From contig NC_090128.1 in NCBI RefSeq assembly GCF_040581485.1, positions 29,108,931-29,172,930 of the forward strand: a stretch of DNA of 64,000 nt, given 5' to 3'. Shown in pieces: positions 43,967 through 56,484 of the stretch. Source of the stretch: Linepithema humile (taxonomy: Eukaryota > Arthropoda > Insecta > Hymenoptera > Formicidae). The translations under genes and the position numbers were made by a program. The notes under the pieces are model-generated. The model was given only the letters and a program-made list of their open reading frames with translations, ran no database searches and was not told the DNA's origin. Positions within the stretch are counted from its first letter, which is position 1. Each line of letters begins with the position of its first letter.

Positions 43967-46900
43967 ATGTTTTCTTTATTGAAATTGGTAATAATAATCT
44001 TAATAAATAAAACTTACGCGCATATCACGCAAGATATAGAAATAATATTACTACCGATATCGAACCCGACAGGAGTAGAAAAGGTACGTGCATTTTACAG
44101 TATCATTCTATTTGTTGCTCGAGTCGTTATTCGAGAATTATCAAACTTTTTTTTAATTGTCATACAATTTACAGATACCAATAACAATGAAAGTTTTCGG
44201 ACGATTGATTCAACTGAATCTGCGCAGAAGTGATAAAATTGTATCGCCTGCGTTCGCAGGATGGAAATATAATGCGAAAAGCGTTACACAGAAATTGTTA
44301 AAATTAAACGTATCAAGTCATTGTTATTATAATATTATCACGAAGATCGTATCAGCTCTGCGGCCATCAACTTTTGTCATGAACATGGATTGGTGAGTAA
44401 CATTATGTGAAAAACAAACTTTTACAATTTTTATGTTTTTACTCGACATCTGTATTATTTTTCGTTTTACATACAAATATAACACGTAAAAACAAATATA
44501 TCTTTTAAAAATTAGGAAGGACTTGTTTTTACGGAAAACGACAAATTGGAGATTTGGCCTTTGCGGAACGAGTTTACGCCTATGTGCTTAATCGACGATT
44601 TTAGAGAACAAACAAAACTTTCATTTGGAAAACCTTATGTTATCAAAAGATCACAGAAATATTTTGCTGATTCAAATCTTCACCACTGGGATATGTTTAA
44701 ACAGAAGCGACGTCACGTACGCAATACGCAACAAAATTTAACCATGAAACTTGCCGTTTTCGTCGACGAAGCATCATATAATACGTCCATGTCTATTTTG
44801 GATAATGATGAGGATAAGTTGCACAATATTATATTAGCATACGTGAATCGCATCCAGGCTGCCTTTAATCATCCCAGTTTGGATATCTTTATGAATATTA
44901 CCTTAATACGTTTGAAGATGCCGACAGAACAGCTGTCAAAATTGCCAGTTTCTGACGGCGAAGCTGGCCAACTGCTCGATTCGTTTTGCAAATATGCGAA
45001 TTTTCTCAATCCTACGAACGATGATAATCCGAATCATTGGGATATAGGCCTTTACTTAACCGGAATAGATCTTTATGTAGATATTCTAGTAAAACATAAA
45101 GGGCATTACAAAAGTGAGAGGAATTTTGAGATTACGGGAAAGGCTCACTATGAAGGCGTATGCGATTCGCTTCTCTCATGCGCGATAGCAGAATTTCGTG
45201 ATCAATCTGAAGTCGAATACTCTCTTACTGCTATTGAGAAAATTGGTGAACTGTAAGTTTTTATGAACTAGTTTTACGTATAAATTATGAATACATAATA
45301 TTTTTTATTAGAATGTAGGGTGTATCACAAAACTCATAAGACTCTTTGATTAATAATAAAAAAATGAAAGAATTTTAATACTGGTAATCTCACAAAATGC
45401 TTAATACAATTCGTAGTACCTGCAGTCTCACAATCTCGCCGTCTCAGTCTTGTAGAATACTTCACACAGCTCGCAGTCTCGTAATAACTCGTAATCTCGT
45501 AATAACTCGTAACTCGTGATACTCGTGATACTCGTAGTAGCTCACAGTACTCGTAATCGATCGTATAATAATACAACCGCTCGTAATCTCGTAATCTCGT
45601 AATCACGTAATCGTCTTTATTTCTTCGTCACGTCCTACGTCTTATGTCCTACGTCACTCACTCTCAATTCACACACACTTAAACTCACACTAACTCTCAT
45701 CTCTAATGCTAACTCTAACGCGACTCTAATGCGTCGCGTCGCGGTCACTCGCGGAATCTATAATTTAGCTTTGCTCACGCTCGCGCTCGCGTAAGCGCGA
45801 TTATTAAAACCATTTTACGTATAACTTATAATTCTACCTTTACGTATAATTCTAGATATTCTAACACCTTACAGGAATTTATTTAAATATACAATTATAT
45901 AATAAAGTCAACAAGTAAAAAATTACTTTTAAGAAATTTTATTGTTTAATTGTTTATTATATAAACAATTAATAAATTAAAAAATATTTAAAAATATTTT
46001 AATTAAACAATGCAAAGTAAAACATATATTTAAAATTAATAATTTATCTGTTTTACAGTTTAGGACTTATACCATAACAAAGTTCTGGCGATTCGCAAAT
46101 GATCGTAACATGGTCCGAGTATAGTCGTAAAAAATCTAAAAAACTCTGGGAAAGAAAAACGTGTCTTAGAGATCAAGCAAAAACGATGATCTCTAAAAAG
46201 GAAAATGTCGATAAATCGCGAAAGAAATTAACCATAGAACTTGCCGTTTTCCTCGACAAAGCAGCGTATCATATGTACATGCCTATTCTGGATAATGATG
46301 AGGATAAGTTACTCAATATGATATTAGCATACGTGAACCAAATTCAAGCTTTCTTTCATCATACAAGTTTCGCTACTCCAGTTGATATATTATTGGTACG
46401 ATTGGAAGTTATGGAAAAACAACTGTCAACTTATTTTATCGGCAAAGAAAATGAATTGCTCTCTTTGTTCTGCAATTACGCGTCAATACAAAATCCTCCA
46501 AAAGACGATGATCCCGATCATTGGGACATTGGCCTTTATCTAACCAGAATAGATCTTTATAAGATAGAAAACCCACAAAAATATTATGACATGATAGGAA
46601 TGGCTTATACCAATTCCTCGTGTACCCACTATTTTTCGTGCGCCATAGTAGCATTCGGTACTACAGGTCTGAACACACCCTCGGGTTTTATGACGTCTCG
46701 TGCTGCTGCTCGTCAGATCGGCCATCTGTATGTTTATGTATACCACTTTTACATACAAATTAAGTACATAACATTTATTAGAAGAATTTTCTTATTTGTG
46801 CAACTGAAATATAAAAACTGCTCAGGGATTTTTAAGATATTTATTTTTTAAATTGTAAAACTTCTTAGAAGCTACAAAGTATATAAAAATATTGTAAATA

Positions 46901-47973
46901 AAGCATATTTCTTTGTAAAAGTAATATTTTATTTGTTCTGAAGATTAGGAATAAATCACGATAATGGCTCTTTCGATTCGACGTGTGCGAAAGACAAATA
47001 CATGATGGCAGATTTGCAATACCGTCGGGGCCAGATAGCATGGTCCGAGTGTAGTCGTAACATTGCGAAAGAACTCTGGAAAGCACAACCGTGTCTTCGC
47101 GATCACACGAGACGAAAAATTCTCGAAGATGGATTAGAGCATTCAAGTTATCGCGATTTACCCGGAAGGAACTGGACTGCCAAAGCACAATGTCAATTAT
47201 TTTTACGCGACAAAGATGCAAACGTAATCACGTTGCATGATATATGTCAAGTCTTACAATGCGAAACGCCTCACGAGAATAAGTACTTCTTTGCAGGACC
47301 AGCACTGGATGGTACGTCTTTTTATCAAATTAGATACTATAGTTTTTATTTTATTCAATTTTCTTCAGGAACTCATTGTGCACTCGAGAAAGAATGTCGC
47401 GGCGGAGAATGCGTGCCCGTAATCAAACCACCTCTCCCATATTGTAAAGAAGATAACTGGAGTGAATGGGAGGAAGACTCCTGTAAAAGCAATTGCTTGA
47501 CGAAATCGAAAGGTGTGGTAATCAAACGACGTTCTTGCAAACATGCTACTTACAAAACGGCTAGTTGTAATGGGCCATATTACGACGTGGTTCTGTGTAA
47601 TGACTCCAGCTTTTGCACTAAAGAACGCAAAACGATTGCCGAATATACTGATTTAAAATGCACCGAATTCAGCTTTATATTGAAATCATACTACAAAGAA
47701 TATTTCAAGTACGTACCGAAAATTGGGCCAGGACAGCAAAACTCTCATGACGTTGGGAAACCGTGGATAGCCTGCACCATATACTGTCAACGAGAAGAAA
47801 AAATATTTGCTAATTATAGTATATTTTATTTCTACACACCACGCCTGGAATTGCTTGAATTAGATGTCAACCCATACTTTCCAGATGGAACGTGGTGTCA
47901 CGAGAAGGATGGGCAAGATTATTACTGCCGTCAGCATTATTGTCTGCCGAAAAATTATTCAATCGAAGAATAA
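43967..47973 (+). pseudogene. Unit D: ADAMTS-like copy, frameshift, nonsense and lost active site
   Basis: Exons by homology are 43967-44083, 44175-44392, 44516-45252, 46059-46727, 46944-47311 and 47369-47973. Exon 2 carries a 5-bp insertion near 44330 that shifts the frame after SSHCYY. Exon 4 has an in-frame TAA near 46074. The zinc site reads RQIGHL|LGINHD: the first His and the catalytic Glu are replaced, while the last ligand remains. Exons 3, 5 and 6 are open and splice sites are intact. Intron 3 is enlarged by a 560-bp insertion. An AATAAA lies at 48018-48023. A transcribed remnant cannot be excluded. Confidence 0.85.
45314..45873. mobile_element. Probable solo LTR in unit D intron 3
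   Basis: The insert begins TGTAGGGTGTATCAC and ends ACACCTTACA, an LTR-like TG...CA pair with imperfect inverted ends, inside intron sequence that is continuous in other units. The flanks AGAA and GGAA may be a degraded 4-bp duplication. CTCGTAAT-type simple repeats fill 45480-45610. No coding sequence is seen. Confidence 0.45.
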
Positions 47974-49275
47974 TTACCGAAAACTTCTCGATTTGTGAGA
48001 ACAAGGATCTAAGAGAAAATAAAATTGCAAAACGCGCATAAGTCAATTTAAATCTGGTTACTATTTGTTTAGTATGAAACCGAGGATCCATTGAGTTATC
48101 ATCGTTACTTTTTATTTTACGCAGTAAATAAATTTTTTGTTAGCAAAAGACAAATTTATATGTGGAAAAATACGTAGAATTATCGACATTAGAAACAAAT
48201 TCCAATCAAAATTCAGAAAGTTGTTAGTAACCGCAGAGAGAAAAAAAATTAATATTTCTTAATTGACATGGATCTGAAAAAATAACATAATGTTAAATCA
48301 GTGCTCAGAATTAATTTAGCATCTGAATCGACTTTCGTCATTCGTAATTTGCTTTTCTTTCTTCATCGCGCGCGCCGTTACAGCTATAACCAATGCATTA
48401 AAAGTTGCGCTATCGAAGTAATAAGTGGGTTCTTCTGCGATAAGAATATCAATTACTTAATGTTCAAACCTCATGAATTTTATAATGAACTATTGAAATA
48501 TATATTTATTACTTATACAAAATATTGTTTTCTCTATATTTATGGGTATTGTATTGAATTACGTATCACATGATTGGATATTTCTCAAATTATTTATTGC
48601 CAAAAAAATATTTCTTGCTGAATTTACGAGCGTGTCACATAGCCAGATTTGCATTACGTTAGAATGATGTTAGAAGTGATTGATTTCTTATATATTTATT
48701 AACTCAATGCTTCTACTCAATATATATATTTTTAATAACAAATTTTATTTGACACAATAAAGGTGAAAGAAATATTAATTTAATGTCTGTCACATATGTA
48801 TAATTTTTATTAATTGTTCTTTTTCTTCGTTTGATTTCTATTGACTCTGAATTTTAATGTAACTCACAAGACATAACAGATATGCATAAACGACAAATTT
48901 TCATACTAACTTCAATTATCAACTTTTAGAAATCAAATTATTCACAATAAAACTTTTACGTTTTCGAATAATGTTACATATTATACATATTAGTGATAAA
49001 TTACATTTGAAAAATCTATCCCAAATCGTTAATATCGCAAATATCACTTCTGAACTTTAGGTTTCAAAAATATAAATATTTATACATATACATATAGCAA
49101 GGAGAGAATATACAATAGGTGTCGCACCACACGAAAGATATTCCTCATACGCCAGTTCGTGTTTCTTTCGTGATCATAACAAATATAACGAACGCGACAG
49201 TGCTTGTGCGTGTATATAAATTATTTGATTAATAGTTTATTAGTTTGAAATTGAACAAAAACTTAAAAAAATAAA
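47974..49275. other. Spacer between units D and E with upstream block
   Basis: This is array spacer, nearly identical to 35392-36750 over its first part. The promoter-like block has TATATAAA at 49212-49219, 57 bp before the ATG of unit E. Confidence 0.7.
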
Positions 49276-50233
49276 ATGTTTTCTTTATTGAAATTGATGA
49301 TAATAATCTTACTGAATGAAACGTACGCGCATATTACACATAATATTGAAACAATATTACTGCCGGCATTGAATCCGACAGGCGCAATAAAGGTACGTGC
49401 GTTTTACAGTATAATTCTATTTGTTGCTCGTTATTCAAGAATTATTAAATTTCTTTTTTAATTGTCATTCAAATTACAGATACCAACAACACTGAAAGTT
49501 TTCGGACGATTAATTCAACTGAATCTGCGTAAAAGTGATAAAATTGTATCGCCTGCGTTTGGAAAATGGAAATATAATGCGAAAAGCGTTACACAGAAAT
49601 TGTTGGAATTAAACGTATCAAGTCATTGTTATTATTATGAAGATCGTATCAGCTCTGCGGCCATCAACTTTTGTCATGAACATGGATTGGTCAGTAATAT
49701 TATATAAAATACATATAGTTTCAAAATTTTTATGTTTTTACTTGTGTATACTGTAATACTTTTTATTCAAAATACAAGTATGGCACGTAAAAAACAATAT
49801 ATGTTTTCTAAAAGTAGGAAGGATTTATTATTGTGGAAAACTACACGATAGAGATTCGGCCTTGGAACGAGTTCACGTCTATGTGCTTAATCGACGATTT
49901 TAGAGAAGAAACTAATCTTTTTTTTGGCAAACCTCATCTTATTAAAAGATCACTTGATGATTTTGTTGATTCAAATTTTTATCATTGGCACATTTTTAAA
50001 CAAAAGCGACGTCACGTACGCAATGCGCAACAAAATTTAACTATAGAACTGGCCGTTTTCGTTGACGAAGCAGCACATTATACATCTATGTTTCTTGTGA
50101 GGCACAATGACGATAAGTTACACAATATGATATTAGACTATGTGGATCGTATTCAAGCTGCCTTTAATCGTTCGAGTTTGGAAGTTTTTATCAATATTAC
50201 GTTAATAAATTTGGATATTTTGAGAAATCAGCT
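49276..50233 (+). pseudogene. Unit E: truncated ADAMTS-like gene
   Basis: Exon 1 (49276-49392), exon 2 (49480-49689) and the first 416 bp of exon 3 (from 49818) are open and closest to unit A. Homology ends at about 50233 in the first M12B domain (LDILRNQ). The sequence after that is foreign and a stop follows at 50247. The rest of the gene does not reappear in the window. Confidence 0.82.
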
Positions 50234-50286
50234 GTTGTATAAGCGCTAAAATCAGTCGTGCACGACATCAATTATACCGAAGGTAT
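50234..50286. other. Foreign sequence between unit E and gypsy-2
   Basis: These 53 bases do not match the array. Together with the sequence after 56484 they form the target in which gypsy-2 inserted. Confidence 0.5.
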
Positions 50287-50788
50287 TGTAAGCGTTACGT
50301 TAGGTAATTACGCGATACGTACGATGCACCACCGATGGGTACGGCACGTACATCTACGACCGACACTATTCTCACAATAGCAATGGCGATACCGGTAATT
50401 ACATAAATGTCCATTCGAAGTTACTTATCGAGGATCTGTCAGGATCAAAAGGCAGGACGGTATATTAGGTGCAAACACAATAATACAATAACGATATTTA
50501 TTAATGTCATTAACACTCGCGTACATACATCGTGGTACTGATTACCAAAAAACACGACGGACGTGTTGTCACACGAACTGCTCAAACGGCAATTGCCCGG
50601 CACACATGCCGTGACACGCTCAAGGATCGCCTATTGCATCAGCTAATCCTGATTGGCCCTTATTAAGGATATTCCTACGCCTAGGTCGCTAGACGCAGCG
50701 CATTAGATAACTCGCGCGTGGTCGCGAGGACCGCGGAAAAGGGGGTACAGTGACGCTCAATCGGCGGCGCTGCACATCATTGCTTACA
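50287..50788 (-). repeat. Gypsy-2 LTR (left, 3' LTR)
   Basis: The left copy is 502 bp with TGTAAG...CTTACA ends. It differs from the right copy at about two positions (for example CTTATTAAGG against CTTATTGAGG). Confidence 0.95.
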
Positions 50789-51138
50789 GTTCGGCCAGCC
50801 TGCATTTACATTCGACCCGAATGTGTTCTGACCCTAAAAGGTTTACAAAATAACATATTGCAGGAACTTAAAAGAAATTGGAACTGATCAATAATCATTT
50901 AAAGTTTAAATCATAAGAAATAGAAGAACAAAACCTGCATAAAGATAGGACACGATAGTGTACTCAAAACAGAAGTCAAAATTACGTAAGTAACAAAAGG
51001 AGAATTCTCAAATATAAAATATGAAATATCTGCTTTAGCAGAAACGCTGATATACTTAACCTAAATACAAAAGTATAAACGCTAAACTTAGGTCTAAAGA
51101 AACGCAATCTTAATTCAAATACAAATTTAAACTACAAA
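50789..51138 (-). other. Gypsy-2 3' non-coding region
   Basis: This is untranslated sequence between the gag-pol stop and the 3' LTR. The purine tract next to the LTR is weak (GGCTGGCCGAAC on the minus strand). Confidence 0.5.
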
Positions 51139-54100
51139 CTAAATGACTGGTTTGACCCACGGCTTGATCCGATCGGGAGATAGTATCGAGTTATAAGGGC
51201 GAGGAGTTATATTAAAACCAGGGATGTCCTGTATCACGTAACGGTTATTATTTAAAACTTTTGTAACCTGGTACGGCCCTTTATAATTTGTTTTAAATTT
51301 TTTGTCCTCTCCGGATTTAATTATTGTATTGCGGATGAGAACGTAATCCCCGACGTTATACTGAGTGGGTTTACGATGACGTTTATCGTAATAAACTTTG
51401 TTGTAATTGCGGATCTTATTTGAGACTTCATAAGCGATTTCACGACAAGCGTCTCTCTCTTTGTCACAATCCAACTCGACTTTAGCGATCTGATTTAAAA
51501 CACGCACAAGATGTGCATCGGAATGATTCCGAGCATCATACCCTAAAAGAAGTTTAGAAGGGGTTGACTTTAGTGACGAGTGATAGGTGTTATTAATAAC
51601 GTATTGAATGGCTCCAATTTTGGAAGACCATGACGTCGGATCATCGATAGCCTTTTTGAGCGATGATTTTAAGAATCTATTGACTCGCTCTACAAGACCG
51701 TTGGCCCAAGGAGCTGCAACAGCTACTAAGCAATGTGAGATGTTTTTAGAGTCTGTAAACTCAGAGAATTCACGAGAAGTGAAAGCCGTTCCTCTATCCG
51801 AGACAATTGAGGAAGGATTTCCAAAAATATCAAAAACTTTCGTGAAATTTTTTATCACTTCTATAGATCCTGTTGATTTGACTGAAAACAGCCAAGTGAA
51901 ACGAGTGAAGGCATCGATTAAAAGCAAGATATGCTTATGTCCTTCAGATTCGGTAAGAGGACCGAAATGATCACAATGCATGATCTGCATTGGATACGAT
52001 GAAGATTCTACTTGCTGAATTTCTCCTTCACGGGAATGAACCGATGAATTTGAAATCAGACAATCTAGACAATTATCTAGATGATCACGGACTTTTTTAC
52101 GTAGGGAAGGAAACCAGTAATTCGAAGAAATTCCTTCAACCGTTTTATCAAAACCACAGTGGGCTTGCTCATCGTGATAAATCCGAATGATGTTTTGAAT
52201 CATAGATTCTGGGACAACAAAACGAGGTTTGTCTGGTCCTTTTTTGAAGATAAGACCATCAATTAAGTCGAATTTATCGTGGTCTTCAAATTCCAGTTTA
52301 TGTACGATTTCCTTTAAGTAAGGATCCTGAAGTTGTTTAAACTCGAGTTCTCTTTCGAGAGGCATATGCTCAACGTAACTGGAAACGCGACTCAAGGCGT
52401 CGACGTGGCACATTTTATGGCCAGCTCGGTGAGAAACCTGGAAACGATAATTTTGAAGACGTAATGTCCAACGCGCAATGCGTGGATTTAAGTGAGCCTT
52501 ATTCACGGCGTACACAAGAGCATGACAATCGGTAACGACCGTGAAATTCAAACCGTAAAGATATATATGAAACCTTTCGATTGATTTCAATACGGCTAGC
52601 ATCTCCAGCTCAAAGCTGTGATACTTTGACTCAGCTTGGTTAGTTGTTTGACTGTAATAGGCGACCGGGGCCCATTTACCTTGACTTTGCTTTTGAAATA
52701 AGATTCCAGCCAGAGCAATGGAACTGGCATCCGTGTGCAGCTCAGTTTCTGCAACAGGATTGTAAAGACGAAGAACCGGAAACGAAACAAGTTCTTTTTT
52801 GAGAGTCTCGAAGGATTGACAACAATCACTATCAAAATTAAACTGAGTAGCTTTCCTCGTTAAATTATTCAAAGGCTTTGCTATGGCGGCGTAATTTTTA
52901 ATGAACTTACGGAAATAATTGGTCAAGCCTAAGAAACGTTGAACCTCTACAAGTTTTTGAGGCTGAGGAAAATTGCGTATGGCCTCAGTGTGGCGAGGAC
53001 TTAAAGTTATTCCATCTGGGGAAATAATGTACCCTAAATATTCGATTGTGGTTCTTAAGAAAGAACATTTCTCATAATTGAGCTGAAAAGAATATTGTTT
53101 TAAAATCAAAAGTACTTCTTTGAGAGTCTTGAGATTCTCTTCCACTGTTTTGGAAGGTATTAATATATCGTCAATATAGACGATGACTTCGTCCTTTCGA
53201 ATAAAGGGTTGTAAAACGTGTACTATACGTTTTTGAAATTCCGCGGGAGCTTCACAATATCCAAACGGAAGTTTTTTAAATTCGTATTGTCCATCAGGCG
53301 TCGCGAACGAAAAATACTTTGTATGATCTGGATGGACGTCTATTTGATGGAAACCATCTTTAAGGTCGAGTAAGGAGAAAACCGTTCGATCCGATAACCG
53401 TGAGAGACAATCCTCTATTTGAGGGAACGGATATTTTTGTTTCTCTACCCGATCGTTCAAAGGCCGCAGGTCAACGCAGAGACGAAGAGAACCGTTCTTC
53501 TTTCGCAACGGAACAACCCGCGCACAATACGGTGATGAACTATACTTAACAATATCTCGGGTTAACAAATCATCGATTAGTTTACGCATCTCTAAACGCT
53601 CATTAAACGCGAAACGTCTTGGCGCAAACGCATATGTTGAATGATCTTTCAAGCTTACTTTAACCGAGTAATTGTCTTTTATTGGCGTGACCTGAGAATC
53701 ATCAACCTCAGTCAATACAGTTAACAATTTAGCTTTTATTTGATCATCAAAATCTGTTTTTAATTCAACAGATTCAAAGTCGTTTTTTAACGGCTGCTCA
53801 ATAAAAGAATTAGCGAAAGCTATTTGACGGAAAAACTTTAAGTTATTTTCCGCGGTTTTTGCAGAAGGCAAAATAAGGATGCTAATGTCGTGTTTATTAA
53901 GAAAGTCACGACCTACTATAAATTCAGCATTGAAGACATTATTATGTAAGACATTTAACTGAATTTGTCCGTTAAAATCTGGTAATTTCTCAAAACAAAC
54001 AAAGGAATTTACAAAACCAGTTGTTTCAATAGGAAGACCATTTAGGCCAATCCACGTATCTGAATTATTGTTGATCAAAGTATTTCGGTTAAAATATTTT

Positions 54101-55719
54101 TGATACAAGCGAGGACTTATAAAAGAGACTGGACTACCAGAATCTACGAACGCTAATAAATTGCACGCAATATTATTCAACGAAATAATCTTTACAAGAG
54201 AAGGATCAGATATCTCCAACTTTTTTTGTTGAACCACACAAGCTACCGTTGAGGAAGAGGAAGCGTCCTTTGAAGGCTGTCGATCCTCTGCACAAGAGAC
54301 TGCAACGGGTGTTGGTTTGACGACTGGTTCGGCTGCTGCGACAACGTCAGAAATCGGTGATGTAGAAGACTGCTGCTCTTTTCTTTTGAGCTTGTAGCAA
54401 TCAGCACGTATGTGTCCTTTAATTTTGCAATAATTGCAAATTATGTCTTTGTGCATTTTTGAAGAGTCACTGTTCCTTGCAGAAGTGTCACTATTCTTTA
54501 CCGAAGTGTCATTTGAATCTTTTACTTTCCTTTTGAAAGGCGGTGACTGTTTTCTGTTCACGTCACACATAACCGTGATGTCGTACATGTTTTGCAAAAA
54601 TTCATCAACTGACTTAGCTCTTAATGAAATGGCAGTTGCTTTTAATGATGTACTACCAATTCCACTAATCAAAGCGTTAATCACATCACAGTCAGGCAGA
54701 TCGAGATTCTGCATAAGCTCTATTTTATGAAGAGCATAATCTTGAAATGTCTCTTTCGCGAAGTTCCACTTACGCGCTTCGACTTTCTGCATGGTCACAA
54801 AGAACGGGACACGACGACGAAATCTATTCGTTACTGCTTGTTTGAGCGATGACCATGAGTCGTTAATTGTTCCAGCGTCCAAATCGAACCATTTACGCGC
54901 GGATTTTGTCAGCTTGCTAAAAGCAGCTAGCAAAGTGACGTCATCAGATACTCCATGTATTCGCGCGATGCGTTCTACTTTTTTCAACCACAGTTCCACG
55001 TTTTCTTCTTCCGATCCACTGAAACTGGGAATTTGCGACGCCAACAAATTGACTGCTTGAGCGGCTGATGCCGTTGAAAGAATAGAACCACCTCTTGACA
55101 GGCCAGAAGTGTTAAAGTTCGGAATAGCACTCACGAAACGATTTTGCCCACTTGTAGGATCAATGTTTTGATCAAAACCGTACGGTGAAATCGGCGGGTT
55201 AACGGGCCTTAGTGAGGCTTGCGGAATAACCGGCGGAACAACCGGCGGAACGACCGACGGGAAAACCGGCGTATTAACGGGCCTTGATGAGGCTTGCGGA
55301 ATTGCACTAATCGCAACTAGCATTTGTTGCATCATCGCGCACAAACGCGACAATTCACTTTGTGACGGCGCGGCTGAGTCACTCGGCCCTGCAACGGATG
55401 TTTCGGCACGAGGATTTTGCGTCGTTAAAGCGGCACTACCCGCACTAACTGTAATATCACTTCGCGGAAACGGACCAGCCAATGACGGCGGTGGATGAAG
55501 CGAATCGGTATTTTGCGGTGGCGAGACACTGTCCGTAGAAACCGCACTTTCATTTAATTGTTTATTGTCCTGAGACGACCCGTGTCGTTCGTAATATGAC
55601 ATGATTTGGTCAATGAGACTCGAACGCGAATTATCACGCGGTAATATCTGAAGGCGAAAAGCCTCAGCACAAAGCTCTTCGAACGAGAGTCTGTCCAAGT
55701 AATGACGATCCATCGTCAA
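51139..55719 (-). CDS. gag-pol: Gypsy-2 gag-pol polyprotein, 1526 aa
   Basis: A single ORF encodes, in order, a gag with an N-terminal SAP-like segment (RDNSRSSLIDQIMSYYE), a Pro/Ser-rich linker with a duplicated VPPVVPPV-type stretch, a capsid region, one zinc knuckle CNYCKIKGHIRADC near residue 430, protease VDSGSP near 523, reverse transcriptase with YIDD near 845, RNase H (TDASSIAL), integrase with an HHCC domain and MHCDHFGP, VSDRG and NGLVE for the DDE triad, and a GPYQV C-terminal module. Gag-pol fusion without a frame change and the absence of env suggest an mdg3-like lineage; this is inferred. No stop or frameshift is seen, so the element could be active. Confidence 0.95.
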   Translation of the reverse strand: MTMDRHYLDRLSFEELCAEAFRLQILPRDNSRSSLIDQIMSYYERHGSSQDNKQLNESAVSTDSVSPPQNTDSLHPPPSLAGPFPRSDITVSAGSAALTTQNPRAETSVAGPSDSAAPSQSELSRLCAMMQQMLVAISAIPQASSRPVNTPVFPSVVPPVVPPVIPQASLRPVNPPISPYGFDQNIDPTSGQNRFVSAIPNFNTSGLSRGGSILSTASAAQAVNLLASQIPSFSGSEEENVELWLKKVERIARIHGVSDDVTLLAAFSKLTKSARKWFDLDAGTINDSWSSLKQAVTNRFRRRVPFFVTMQKVEARKWNFAKETFQDYALHKIELMQNLDLPDCDVINALISGIGSTSLKATAISLRAKSVDEFLQNMYDITVMCDVNRKQSPPFKRKVKDSNDTSVKNSDTSARNSDSSKMHKDIICNYCKIKGHIRADCYKLKRKEQQSSTSPISDVVAAAEPVVKPTPVAVSCAEDRQPSKDASSSSTVACVVQQKKLEISDPSLVKIISLNNIACNLLAFVDSGSPVSFISPRLYQKYFNRNTLINNNSDTWIGLNGLPIETTGFVNSFVCFEKLPDFNGQIQLNVLHNNVFNAEFIVGRDFLNKHDISILILPSAKTAENNLKFFRQIAFANSFIEQPLKNDFESVELKTDFDDQIKAKLLTVLTEVDDSQVTPIKDNYSVKVSLKDHSTYAFAPRRFAFNERLEMRKLIDDLLTRDIVKYSSSPYCARVVPLRKKNGSLRLCVDLRPLNDRVEKQKYPFPQIEDCLSRLSDRTVFSLLDLKDGFHQIDVHPDHTKYFSFATPDGQYEFKKLPFGYCEAPAEFQKRIVHVLQPFIRKDEVIVYIDDILIPSKTVEENLKTLKEVLLILKQYSFQLNYEKCSFLRTTIEYLGYIISPDGITLSPRHTEAIRNFPQPQKLVEVQRFLGLTNYFRKFIKNYAAIAKPLNNLTRKATQFNFDSDCCQSFETLKKELVSFPVLRLYNPVAETELHTDASSIALAGILFQKQSQGKWAPVAYYSQTTNQAESKYHSFELEMLAVLKSIERFHIYLYGLNFTVVTDCHALVYAVNKAHLNPRIARWTLRLQNYRFQVSHRAGHKMCHVDALSRVSSYVEHMPLERELEFKQLQDPYLKEIVHKLEFEDHDKFDLIDGLIFKKGPDKPRFVVPESMIQNIIRIYHDEQAHCGFDKTVEGISSNYWFPSLRKKVRDHLDNCLDCLISNSSVHSREGEIQQVESSSYPMQIMHCDHFGPLTESEGHKHILLLIDAFTRFTWLFSVKSTGSIEVIKNFTKVFDIFGNPSSIVSDRGTAFTSREFSEFTDSKNISHCLVAVAAPWANGLVERVNRFLKSSLKKAIDDPTSWSSKIGAIQYVINNTYHSSLKSTPSKLLLGYDARNHSDAHLVRVLNQIAKVELDCDKERDACREIAYEVSNKIRNYNKVYYDKRHRKPTQYNVGDYVLIRNTIIKSGEDKKFKTNYKGPYQVTKVLNNNRYVIQDIPGFNITPRPYNSILSPDRIKPWVKPVI

Positions 55720-55952
55720 TTACTAATCACAAGCGTTTACTACAGAGGCGAATAAGTCACTCACACGAAATGGCGACTCAGCACTACGAACGCGACGTAT
55801 CACGAAATGGCGATGTTCACACGACCACGTGTAACGCGCACAAATATTGTGTTTGCAGGACAAACGGAAAATAATCCTGGATAGGAATGACAGGATATTC
55901 CGATAAACGAACTAAGAAGACGGGAGGTTTAATAATAACAATTATCAATCTT

Positions 55953-55982
55953 ATCCCACTTCTGAGATATTAACGTACCCGC
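55953..55982 (-). other. Gypsy-2 primer-site region
   Basis: The minus strand after the LTR reads GCGGGTACG and then CTCAGAAGTGGGAT. The last 13 bases resemble a tRNA-Leu 3' region but no TGG precedes them, so the primer is uncertain. Confidence 0.35.
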
Positions 55983-56484
55983 TGTAAGCGTTACGTTAGG
56001 TAATTACGCGATACGTACGATGCACCACCGATGGGTACGGCACGTACATCTACGACCGACACTATTCTCACAATAGCAATGGCGATACCGGTAATTACAT
56101 AAATGTCCATTCGAAGTTACTTATCGAGGATCTGTCAGGATCAAAAGGCAGGACGGTATATTAGGTGCAAACACAATAATACAATAACGATATTTATTAA
56201 TGTCATTAACACTCGCGTACATACATCGTGGTACTGATTACCGAAAAACACGACGGACGTGTTGTCACACGAACTGCTCAAACGGCAATTGCCCGGCACA
56301 CATGCCGTGACACGCTCAAGGATCGCCTATTGCATCAGCTAATCCTGATTGGCCCTTATTGAGGATATTCCTACGCCTAGGTCGCTAGACGCAGCGCATT
56401 AGATAACTCGCGCGTGGTCGCGAGGACCGCGGAAAAGGGGGTACAGTGACGCTCAATCGGCGGCGCTGCACATCATTGCTTACA
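55983..56484 (-). repeat. Gypsy-2 LTR (right, 5' LTR)
   Basis: The right copy is 502 bp and matches the left LTR. The perfect 4-mer GTAT follows at 56485. Confidence 0.95.

Larger units (their letters stand above)
50287..56484 (-). mobile_element. Gypsy-2: complete Ty3/gypsy element
   Basis: The two 502-bp LTRs (50287-50788, 55983-56484) start TGTAAGC and end CTTACA with only about two differences seen. A perfect 4-bp duplication GTAT flanks the element (50283-50286, 56485-56488). One long ORF on the minus strand encodes gag-pol. It has no env. All this indicates a very recent insertion. Confidence 0.95.
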
